A stretch of DNA of 11,113 nt, from contig SKQM01000178.1 of the NCBI GenBank assembly GCA_007119005.1, positions 1 through 11,113 of the forward strand. Direction: 5' to 3'. This DNA comes from Thioalkalivibrio sp. Lineage in GTDB: Bacteria > Pseudomonadota > Gammaproteobacteria > Ectothiorhodospirales > Ectothiorhodospiraceae. This document shows, one piece after another, positions 5,383 to 11,113 of this stretch; position 1 is the first letter of the stretch, and each line of letters opens with the position of its first letter. The notes beneath the pieces are model-generated. The model was not told where the DNA came from. It saw only the letters and a program-made list of their open reading frames with translations, and made no database searches. A program made the position numbers and the translations under genes.

Positions 5383-5830
5383 AGTAGATGAAATCGGGCA
5401 GGTGTGTTCTCAACACGGCGAGATCGTCCACTTTCACGACATTCTTGGCCACTTCCGCCCGGACGGCCTGTGCGACGTGGCGGTCCAGGATTTCGCGCAG
5501 CACCCCCAGAAAGGATGGGGACGCCACGATCACGAGGTGCTTGTACACACCCTCGTGATGCGCCGACTTCAGGCGCTCGGCAACCATCCGCGCAAAGCGT
5601 TCGCGTTCGTGGTGTGCCGGATCCGTCGATTCATCCATTGCATGGCGGCCATCGCCACTGGCGCTCGCCCAACCCCGTCCCGGACGATCGGAAACCAGGT
5701 CCTGGTTATGCGCACGGGATTCGCTGTGGGACAGGGCTTCCACGTCGGCAAGCCCATGGCAGGCGCGGCCCTCACACCGGAGTATGCGCGCTCGCGCGGC
5801 GTCGGCAACCACAATCCAGACAGTGTCCAT
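5381..5830 (-). CDS. Host-attachment family protein (Host_attach, baeRF-like)
   Basis: The 149-residue product begins WIVVADAARARILR, the characteristic first strand of the family named 'protein required for attachment to host cells'. It continues with a charged middle (DPAHHERERFARMVAERL) and the core KHLVIVASPSFLGVLREIL (about 99-117). A late AEVAKNVVKVDDLAVLRTHL segment closes it. These proteins have been compared with bacterial/archaeal eRF1-like (baeRF) domains; the attachment role comes from plant-associated bacteria and need not apply here. There is no signal peptide or membrane helix, so it is probably cytoplasmic. GGAGG at 5837-5841 lies 6 bases before ATG 5830. It is upstream of the DsrC-like gene on the same strand, separated by 159 bases. 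Confidence 0.82.
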   Translation of the reverse strand: MDTVWIVVADAARARILRCEGRACHGLADVEALSHSESRAHNQDLVSDRPGRGWASASGDGRHAMDESTDPAHHERERFARMVAERLKSAHHEGVYKHLVIVASPSFLGVLREILDRHVAQAVRAEVAKNVVKVDDLAVLRTHLPDFIY

Positions 5831-5937
5831 TCAGATCCTCCATGTTGGGAAACAATCGGTGCCCTGGTGGGCAGGGGGCGTGGACGGAGATCGGCCGGAA
5901 ACGGGGCGGCTGCCTCTTCCGTGGTCCCCCTGCATAG

Positions 5938-5961
5938 AGTGTAGATCGTTCCGCCCGGAAC
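5938..5961 (-). promoter_or_regulatory. Palindrome beside a possible -10 box upstream of the host-attachment gene
   Basis: GTTCCG (5948-5953), a CC spacer and CGGAAC (5956-5961) form a perfect palindrome. Four bases downstream on the minus strand is TACACT (5943-5938), a passable -10 box; no -35 box is recognisable. The pair lies in the 181-base gap between the rhomboid gene stop and the host-attachment start. It could be an operator, or a weak 3' hairpin of the rhomboid gene. The rest of the gap has only a small TGCCC/GGGCA hairpin at 5860-5873. Confidence 0.3.
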
Positions 5962-6011
5962 CCGGCAGGATTCACCCCCCAGAAGCGGCCCCGCAGGAGC
6001 CGGCCGGCGCC

Positions 6012-6695
6012 TCACCACCAGAAGACCCGTCGGCGCGGCTTGACAGGCAGGCGCCCCCGCCAGTACTGGATCAGCAGAAAGCCGAAGACCATGCCGCCCA
6101 GATGCGCGAAATGGGCCACCCCGGCGATGGTCCCGGTGATTCCCGCGAACAGTTCGAAGGCGCCGTAGCCGATCACGAAGTACTTCGCTCGGATGGGTAT
6201 CGGCAGCAGAAGGAAGACCAGGCGCTGGTTCGGGAACATCATGCCGAACGCCAGCAGAATCCCGAACACGCCGCCGGATGCGCCGATGGTGGGGTAGATT
6301 TCATCGCCCATCACTCCGTGGGAGGCCACGAAAAGCTGGATGAGACCGGCACCGAGCACGCAGACGACGTAATAGATCGCGAACAGCCGGGAACCCCAGG
6401 CGTTTTCCAACTGCACCCCGAGCATCCACATCGCGAACAGGTTCAGGAACAGGTGCAGCAGACCGCCATGCAGAAAGCCGTAGGTCAGCAGTTGCCAGAC
6501 CTGGAACGACGGCACCCAGACGAACTCCCCGTTCTGCTGAATCACATCGGGGGTCCCGACGGGCCACAGCGCGAAGTGCACCAGCAGCGGCTCGAAGGCC
6601 ACCAGTTGCAGCAGAAAGACGACGATGTTGGCGATCAGCAGGAAACTGATCACAGGCGGGAACAATGACGGACGCGGCTCGGGCTGTTCGATCAT
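6012..6695 (-). CDS. Rhomboid family intramembrane serine protease
   Basis: The 227-residue membrane protein has about six predicted helices and no large extra domain. The catalytic serine is Ser140 in GASGGVFG, and the catalytic histidine is His198 in AHLGGMVFG. The helix-2 motif HGGLLHLFLNLFAMW (76-90), with His81 and Asn85 near the active site, is also present. It would cleave membrane-spanning substrates in the inner membrane; the substrate cannot be read from the sequence. The N-terminal cytoplasmic part is short (about 14 residues), unlike E. coli GlpG. The tail is basic (KPRRRVFWW). GAGGA lies 9 bases before ATG 6695. The upstream neighbour on the same strand is the unknown 235-residue protein, 97 bases away. 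Confidence 0.93.
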   Translation of the reverse strand: MIEQPEPRPSLFPPVISFLLIANIVVFLLQLVAFEPLLVHFALWPVGTPDVIQQNGEFVWVPSFQVWQLLTYGFLHGGLLHLFLNLFAMWMLGVQLENAWGSRLFAIYYVVCVLGAGLIQLFVASHGVMGDEIYPTIGASGGVFGILLAFGMMFPNQRLVFLLLPIPIRAKYFVIGYGAFELFAGITGTIAGVAHFAHLGGMVFGFLLIQYWRGRLPVKPRRRVFWW

Positions 6696-6756
6696 GGCGT
6701 TGCGTCCTCGAGGAGAGGCCGCGCGTCTGCGCAGCTGCAGGCGTGCCGGCGGCCCG

Positions 6757-6771
6757 GGGGATGGAATCCCC
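6757..6771 (-). terminator. Hairpin after the unknown-protein gene
   Basis: GGGGAT (6757-6762), a 3-base loop and ATCCCC (6766-6771) form a perfect 6-bp hairpin. It begins about 20 bases past the stop of the 6793-7500 gene. No T-tract follows on the minus strand, so termination is unproven. Confidence 0.3.
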
Positions 6772-6792
6772 GCGAGGCGCCGGGAGGATCGT

Positions 6793-7500
6793 TCAGTTGA
6801 CCGGGAGCCGGGCGCGCAGTTCGTCGCGGTCGAACCACCAGCGGTCGCCGACGATCGCGTCCAGCATCAGCGCCAGCCGCCGCAGCAGCACGTCGGTGTC
6901 GTTCAGATCGTACATCTCGATCCAGGTGTCCAGGGTCTCCTGATCCTCGATGCCGCGGTGCCGGCGCGCGACCCGGGCGATGATCTGGGTCGTCAGGAAA
7001 GTCAGGCTGTCGCGCTCCCGCCCATCGGTGCGCAGTCCCGCGATGTAGTGGGCCACCATCGCGGCGACCGCCGCTCCATCGGCCTGCTCGGGAGTCTCGT
7101 CGACGAAGTGCCCCAGCATCGCGACCGTGGTCTGCGCCTTGATCGGGTAGGTCACGCCCAGCCAGACACCGTGTCCCAGGGCGAGAATCGAGCCGTCCTG
7201 CTCCGCCCGGTACAGCACGTCACAGGCTTCCACGGCCTCCTGCCAGGCATCCTCCTCCACCAGCGGCTCCACCAGCGGTCTGACGGTATCCCAGGCCTCG
7301 GCATGACGGTCCAGTCCGATCAGGGCCTCGCCGATGTCCAGCAGCACGTGGGCGCGGTGAACCAGTGGGGCGTTTTCCGGCAAGGCGGCAAGATGTGCGC
7401 GGTGCTCCGCGAGTTGCTGCTCCACCGCGGCGCGACTCTCCGGGCCGATGCTGCCGGAGAGAAAACTCTCCGGTCGTGGGGGTGCGTTGGGGTCTGCCAT
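6793..7500 (-). CDS. Unrecognised soluble, mostly helical protein
   Basis: I do not recognise a family for this 235-residue product. It has no signal peptide and no membrane helix. The first half looks like paired helices in a TPR-like rhythm (AAVEQQLAEHRAHLAALPEN, then HRAHVLLDIGEALIGLDRHAEAWDTV). A central stretch GHGVWLGVTYPIKAQTTV is more ordered and may be conserved. The C-terminal half is acidic and helical and ends GDRWWFDRDELRARL. Codon use and GC bias match its neighbours, and it fits between pcm and the rhomboid gene on the same strand, which supports a real gene. The ribosome site is weak (CAGGTGG region). A repeat-scaffold or regulatory role is possible but not shown. Confidence 0.78.
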   Translation of the reverse strand: MADPNAPPRPESFLSGSIGPESRAAVEQQLAEHRAHLAALPENAPLVHRAHVLLDIGEALIGLDRHAEAWDTVRPLVEPLVEEDAWQEAVEACDVLYRAEQDGSILALGHGVWLGVTYPIKAQTTVAMLGHFVDETPEQADGAAVAAMVAHYIAGLRTDGRERDSLTFLTTQIIARVARRHRGIEDQETLDTWIEMYDLNDTDVLLRRLALMLDAIVGDRWWFDRDELRARLPVN

Positions 7501-7573
7501 CTGCGTCGATCCACCTGCTGTTCGAGCGAGCCTGCTTTGTACCGAAGCGCCCTGCCCTTGGCAACCGCAGGGG

Positions 7574-8242
7574 CTACCTGCCGCCGACCAGCGGCACGAA
7601 GATGACCGACAGCGCCCGTTGCTCGCGCAGGCTGCCGTCTTCCTCTTTCACGCAGACGAGCAGATCCTGGCCGGACCACTGCGTATCGACGGGAATCACC
7701 AGCCGACCGCCCACGCGGAGCTGCTCCACCAGAGCGGGCGGGATACTGTCCGCGCCGGCGGTGACGATCACCCCATCGAAGGGCGCGGCCTCGGGCCAGC
7801 CCTCGCGTCCGTTCCCGGTGCGAACCTGCACGTTTTGGTAGCCGAGGCGCGCCAGTCGCGCGGCAGCGGCAGAAGCCAGTTCCGGGACCACCTCGATGCT
7901 GTAGACCTCGCCCGCCAGTTCCGCGAGGATCGCGGCCTGGTAGCCGGACCCGGTGCCGATTTCGAGCACACGGCTGTCCGCCTTGAGCTCCAGCAACTGG
8001 GTCATCAACGCCACAACGAAGGGTTGGGAGATCGTCTGGCCATGCCCGATCGGCAGCGCGCGGTTCTGCCACGCATAGCCCGACCCGGAGTCCGGAACAA
8101 AATCGTCGCGCGGGACGCGCCGCAGCACGTCGATCAACTCCGGATCCGGGGCCGAGACCCCGGTCGTGCGTGCCGTCTCCCGGAAATCCCTGACCACCGC
8201 CTGAATCAGACTTTCGATCCTCTGCTCACGCTCTGCGCTCAT
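7574..8242 (-). CDS. pcm: Protein-L-isoaspartate O-methyltransferase
   Basis: This cytoplasmic repair enzyme uses S-adenosylmethionine to methylate L-isoaspartyl residues formed by ageing of Asn/Asp in proteins. The 222-residue product shows the family hallmarks: DDFVP (46-50), the substrate-side motif PIGHGQTISQPFVVALM (64-80), and SAM motif I VLEIGTGSGYQAAIL (92-106). Then come YSIEVVPELA and a late VEQLRVGGRLVIPV. Length is close to the usual 205-225. It follows the CBS-domain gene by 57 bases on the same strand. A CCCTGC/GCAGGG inverted repeat (7550-7555 and 7567-7572) lies just past its stop and may mark the transcript end, although no T-tract follows. Confidence 0.95.
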   Translation of the reverse strand: MSAEREQRIESLIQAVVRDFRETARTTGVSAPDPELIDVLRRVPRDDFVPDSGSGYAWQNRALPIGHGQTISQPFVVALMTQLLELKADSRVLEIGTGSGYQAAILAELAGEVYSIEVVPELASAAAARLARLGYQNVQVRTGNGREGWPEAAPFDGVIVTAGADSIPPALVEQLRVGGRLVIPVDTQWSGQDLLVCVKEEDGSLREQRALSVIFVPLVGGR

Positions 8243-8299
8243 GGCTGCCTCGTGCCTTGGCCCGCCACGGCCCGGGAGACTCCAGGACCACGCCGGGGA

Positions 8300-8728
8300 T
8301 CAGCTGGCGATGTAGAGCTCCAGCTGGGAAATGATGAACTGCTGCTCGTCGATGATCGCCTTCACGAGGTCACCGATCGACACCAGTCCGATCATGCGAC
8401 CATCGCGCAATACCGGCAAGTGACGCACGCGCTTGTCGGTCATCAGGGCCATGCACTCCTCCACCGAGCGCGCCGGCTCCACGCAGGTCACCCGCGACAT
8501 CATGATGTCGCGCACCGGGGTCGTGCGCGAACTGCGCTCCAGCAGGATCACCTTGCGGGCATAGTCGCGCTCGGTGATGATCCCGACCAGACGGTCTCCG
8601 TCCAGCACCGGCAGCGCACCCACCTCGTGCTCGGCCATCAGGCGCAGCGCGTCGAGAACGCTGGCGTCTGGGCCAATGCTGTAGACGTGGGTGCCCTTCT
8701 CGTTCAGTACATCCAGTGCGTTCTTCAT
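8300..8728 (-). CDS. Two-CBS-domain protein
   Basis: The 142-residue protein consists almost entirely of a CBS pair (Bateman module). The first repeat includes SVLDALRLMAEHEVGALPVLDGDRLVGIITERDYARKV, and the second includes SVEECMALMTDKRVRHLPVLRDGRMIGLVSIGDLVKAI. Such modules bind adenine nucleotides or related ligands and sense energy state. With no attached enzyme domain, a partner would act in trans. ITERDYARK is typical of stand-alone proteobacterial members. AGGAGG at 8735-8740 places the start at ATG 8728; the frame is open to 8788 but lacks support there. No specific ligand can be assigned. Confidence 0.92.
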   Translation of the reverse strand: MKNALDVLNEKGTHVYSIGPDASVLDALRLMAEHEVGALPVLDGDRLVGIITERDYARKVILLERSSRTTPVRDIMMSRVTCVEPARSVEECMALMTDKRVRHLPVLRDGRMIGLVSIGDLVKAIIDEQQFIISQLELYIAS

Positions 8729-8734
8729 CGGTGG

Positions 8735-8740
8735 CCTCCT
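8735..8740 (-). promoter_or_regulatory. Ribosome binding site fixing the CBS-protein start
   Basis: A perfect minus-strand AGGAGG lies 6 bases before ATG 8728, which excludes the upstream in-frame start at 8788. Confidence 0.8.
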
Positions 8741-8806
8741 AGATTCCTGCTCACATCCCTTCAGTTTAGTCGGGATTTGCGCCACCACATTGGCGGCGCC
8801 TGTGGA

Positions 8807-9691
8807 TCACTGCGCAAACCCCTCCCAGTCGAAGCCCGACATCTGTGCAAGATCACGCGGGTGCAGCACCTCTTCGAAACGCCGGCCGTGGATGATCCAG
8901 GTGGGATAACTGGAGATCCCAGCGTTCACGCAGACCTGCGCCATCGGCGTGCCGCGGCCGCCGGGGCTGCATTCCACGTAGGGCAGCCGCTCGCTTGCGG
9001 CACCGAACAGCCGGGCCTGGTCACGGCAGGCGGGGCACCACGAAGCCCCGTAGTAGCGAACCCCGGACTCCTCCAGATGCACCGCCAGCGCCGCCAGTCG
9101 CGGGTGCTCCGGGCGCGACAACACGTCGCTCGCGTACAGATGCAGCGCCATGACCACCGCCAGTCCCGCACCGGCGCTGCGCAGCAGCCACTGGCTCCAG
9201 GGCATCCCCGGGGCCGAGGCCGGGCGGCGCAGGAGCACAGTGACGAGAATCGCGGTGATCGTCGCGAGCGAAGCCAGACACCAGCCGCAGAAAGCCTCCA
9301 GCGTCCACCAGCCCACCGCGGTCAGATAAAGGCTGACCGACACACCGACGAACGCCACCAACCAGAGTCGTCGCCAGCGCTTCAGGCGAGACGGCATGCG
9401 CAACGCAAGCAGGGCCAGCACCGCGTACAACAAAAACCCCCACAGCGCGATGGGCAGACCCAGAAACGACGACCACTGGCTCTGCTGGATCAGGTCGCAG
9501 CCCGATCCTTCGGTGCAGAAAGCCGGCGTGGTTCGCATCCAGGCCACCACGGTCAGATACCCCGTGATCGCCATCCCGACCAAGGCCATCGCCAGGATCG
9601 CGACGTCCCGACGGCCCTCGGCTGAAGCCGGCGGCGTCGTGCCGCCCCCCGCATGCGGCGGGTTCTTCTTTTTGCGTTTCGCCTTCGCCAT
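8807..9691 (-). CDS. VKOR family protein fused to a thioredoxin-like domain
   Basis: The 294-residue protein combines a membrane VKOR domain with a periplasmic thioredoxin-like domain. Bacterial VKOR homologues oxidise DsbA-like partners and pass electrons to quinone, replacing DsbB. The N-terminus is Lys/Arg-rich. The loop cysteine pair is Cys59/Cys65 (FCTEGSGCD), the conserved serine is probably Ser71, and the quinone-side pair is Cys135/Cys138 (FCGWC). The last helix ends near residue 190. The thioredoxin-like part has Cys219-Pro-Ala-Cys222 (ASWCPACRD) and the cis-proline at 263 (SSYPTW). All redox cysteines are intact. A GAGGAGG ribosome site is about 10 bases before ATG 9691. It probably forms disulfides in secreted proteins. 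Confidence 0.93.
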   Translation of the reverse strand: MAKAKRKKKNPPHAGGGTTPPASAEGRRDVAILAMALVGMAITGYLTVVAWMRTTPAFCTEGSGCDLIQQSQWSSFLGLPIALWGFLLYAVLALLALRMPSRLKRWRRLWLVAFVGVSVSLYLTAVGWWTLEAFCGWCLASLATITAILVTVLLRRPASAPGMPWSQWLLRSAGAGLAVVMALHLYASDVLSRPEHPRLAALAVHLEESGVRYYGASWCPACRDQARLFGAASERLPYVECSPGGRGTPMAQVCVNAGISSYPTWIIHGRRFEEVLHPRDLAQMSGFDWEGFAQ

Positions 9692-9697
9692 CCGGGT

Positions 9698-9820
9698 TCA
9701 GCCTCCTCTCACCAAATCAAAGGGCCCGCACGGGTGCGGTCCAGCCAGATCGTCAATTGCCAGCAACAGCGCCCACCGCGACGCATACCCGCGGTGCGCA
9801 ATCAGAGCAGGCATCGGCAT
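9698..9820 (-). pseudogene. Short remnant resembling the N-terminus of glycerophosphodiester phosphodiesterase
   Basis: In the 157-base gap between glpK and the VKOR gene, the minus strand encodes a 40-residue frame that starts MPMPALIAHRGYASRW and ends at a stop in the VKOR ribosome-site region. (I)AHRGY is the hallmark N-terminal motif of GDPD enzymes, which cleave glycerophosphodiesters to glycerol-3-phosphate. In intact enzymes it is followed by RYPENT and then LLAI-type residues. Here PENT is missing and ALLLAIDD follows directly; the remaining 180 or more residues, including the metal-binding glutamates, are absent. The neighbourhood of glycerol kinase fits. It could be a decayed gene end, or a chance match in a leader peptide whose stop is close to the VKOR start. 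Confidence 0.42.
9723..9742 (-). terminator. Hairpin with short T-rich tail between glpK and the VKOR gene
   Basis: On the minus strand GG-A-CCGCAC, loop CC, GTGCGG-G-CC forms a stem of eight pairs with one mismatch, followed by CTTTGATTT. It lies about 105 bases past the glpK stop and could end that transcript. It falls inside the short GDPD-like frame. A second inverted repeat, GGCGGG/CCCGCC, spans the glpK stop at about 9841-9858. Confidence 0.4.
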
Positions 9821-9848
9821 GGTCCGAAGCGGGCACTGCGGGCGGGAC

Positions 9849-11113
9849 TCAGCCCGCCTCGAGGGCCCAGCCCTTAGACAGTGCGACGGCCCGGTGCCAG
9901 CGCCGGTACAGGCGTTCCCTCTCCTCGGCATCCATCTGCGGCGTGTAGCGGTTGTGCAGGCGCCACTTGCCGGCCAGCTCCTCGCGGTTCTGCCAGAAGC
10001 CTGTAGCCAGCCCGGCCAGGTAGGCGGCACCCAGTGCCGTGGTCTCGACCGTCTCCGGCACCACCACCGCACTATCGAGAATATCCGCCTGGAACTGCAT
10101 CAGCATCGGGTTCAGTGCGGCCCCGCCGTCGCAGCGCAACTCCTTCAGGCGAATGCCCGACTCGCGCCCCATGGCCTCGAGCACGTCACGGGTCTGGTAG
10201 GCGATGCTTTCCAGCACCGCGCGCGCCACATGTCCTCGGGTGGTCCCGCGAGTAACGCCAATCAGAAGCCCACGCGCATAGGGATCCCAGTGCGGCGCGC
10301 CCAGGCCGGTCAGCGCGGGAACGAAATACACCCCGTCGTTGTGTGCGACGCTGGTCGCCAGTTCCGCGGTCTCGCCAGCGGACTCGATGATCGCCAGACC
10401 GTCGCGCAACCACTGAACCGCAGCCCCGGTGACGAAGATCGCACCCTCCTGCGCGTATTCCACCGGTTCGTCCCCGATCCGCCAGGCGATGGTGGTGAGC
10501 AGCCGCTGCTTGCTCGGGACGGGTTCGGTGCCGGTATGCAGCAGCACGAAGGAACCGGTGCCATAGGTGTTCTTGGCCATCCCGGGCCGATAGCAGGCCT
10601 GACCGAAGAGCGCAGCCTGCTGATCGCCCGCAATGCCGGCAATCGGAATACCCTTCGTGCCCGGAAAAATCTCCGGGTCGGTGTGCACGTAGACCCAGGA
10701 CGAGGGCATCACCTCGGGCAGCATCGCTGCCGGGATGTCCAATACATCCAGCAACTCCTCGTCCCAGCACAACTCGTGGATGTTGTACAGCAGCGTCCGC
10801 GAGGCGTTGGAATAGTCGGTCACGTGCGCGCGCCGCCCGCTCAACCGGTAGACCAGCCAGGAATCGATGGTGCCGAATGCGATCTCGCCACGACGCGCAC
10901 GTTCGCGCAACCCGGGCTGATGGTCGAGCAGCCACTGGATCTTGGTGCCGGAGAAGTAGGGGTCGATCAGCAACCCGGTGCGAGCCTGAAAAAGCTCTTC
11001 GAGACCGCGTTCACGCAGTCCCTCGCAGGCCGGGGCGGTGCGCCGGTCCTGCCACACAATCGCCCGGCCGACCGGTTTCCCGGTCTTCCTGTCCCAAAGC
11101 ACCGTGGTCTCGC
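9849..11113 (-). CDS. glpK: Glycerol kinase, N-terminus outside the window
   Basis: This cytoplasmic FGGY-family kinase makes glycerol-3-phosphate from glycerol and ATP. The visible part is 420 residues; about 80 N-terminal residues, including the first ATP-loop motif, lie beyond the edge. Reading starts within [14 protein letters not shown], with AIVWQDRRT after it. The catalytic aspartate is in [14 protein letters not shown]. Other hallmarks are [31 protein letters not shown] and [20 protein letters not shown]. coli GlpK has TRIPISG before the catalytic motif, where the arginine belongs to the fructose-1,6-bisphosphate site. Here it reads KGIPIAG, so that inhibition may be absent. No glpF or glpD is visible. 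A GDPD-like remnant follows. Confidence 0.96.
   Translation of the reverse strand, partial: ETTVLWDRKTGKPVGRAIVWQDRRTAPACEGLRERGLEELFQARTGLLIDPYFSGTKIQWLLDHQPGLRERARRGEIAFGTIDSWLVYRLSGRRAHVTDYSNASRTLLYNIHELCWDEELLDVLDIPAAMLPEVMPSSWVYVHTDPEIFPGTKGIPIAGIAGDQQAALFGQACYRPGMAKNTYGTGSFVLLHTGTEPVPSKQRLLTTIAWRIGDEPVEYAQEGAIFVTGAAVQWLRDGLAIIESAGETAELATSVAHNDGVYFVPALTGLGAPHWDPYARGLLIGVTRGTTRGHVARAVLESIAYQTRDVLEAMGRESGIRLKELRCDGGAALNPMLMQFQADILDSAVVVPETVETTALGAAYLAGLATGFWQNREELAGKWRLHNRYTPQMDAEERERLYRRWHRAVALSKGWALEAG

Noticed and set aside
5784..6668. A 294-codon plus-strand frame opposite the rhomboid gene
   Set aside because: It is Gln/His/Glu-rich, as expected from the complement of Leu/Val codons of a membrane protein; the rhomboid catalytic motifs show which strand codes.
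7448..9625. A 725-codon open frame on the plus strand opposite pcm, the CBS gene and the VKOR gene
   Set aside because: Its His/Gln/Arg-rich low-complexity translation mirrors three clear minus-strand genes and has no family features.

Overview
The window is GC-rich bacterial chromosome with densely packed genes. The gene set (TonB-type cobalamin receptor, DsrC/TusE-family protein, PCu(A)C-like copper protein, host-attachment/baeRF protein) suggests a gammaproteobacterium, perhaps a sulfur-oxidising Ectothiorhodospiraceae/Thioalkalivibrio-like organism. That placement is inference from gene content and style. No rRNA, tRNA, CRISPR array, transposase or phage gene was seen.

Left part, plus strand (1-4025): a cobalamin (B12) uptake and activation cluster. 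It holds the 3' end of a BtuB-like outer-membrane receptor, a PduO-type cob(I)alamin adenosyltransferase, the periplasmic binding protein BtuF, the permease BtuC and the ATPase BtuD. The last four are joined by start/stop overlaps (TGATG, GTGA, ATGA) and are probably translationally coupled. Corrinoid would cross the outer membrane by BtuB, be captured by BtuF, enter through BtuCD and be adenosylated by the transferase. Two repeat families interrupt the cluster: three REP-like copies after btuB, and a palindromic element followed by a terminator-like hairpin in the 5' end of the btuF frame.

Middle (4026-5830): a two-gene plus-strand unit encodes a 70-residue two-helix membrane protein and a secreted PCu(A)C-like protein with eroded copper ligands. 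It converges through a shared inverted repeat on a minus-strand DsrC/TusE-like gene that keeps CysB but lacks CysA. A host-attachment (baeRF) family gene lies upstream of it, with a foldable intergenic segment between them.

Right part, all minus strand (6012-11113): reading along transcription, glycerol kinase (5' end cut off), a small GDPD-like remnant, a VKOR-thioredoxin fusion, a two-CBS-domain protein, protein-L-isoaspartate methyltransferase, an unrecognised conserved-looking helical protein and a rhomboid protease.

No stretch above 300 bases lacks a gene; the longest gap is 415-623, which holds the REP-like repeats. Nothing here amounts to a complete new system. The best leads are the CysB-only DsrC homologue, the possible attenuator in btuF, the GDPD remnant beside glpK, and the PCu(A)C-like protein predicted to start at a histidine after signal cleavage.
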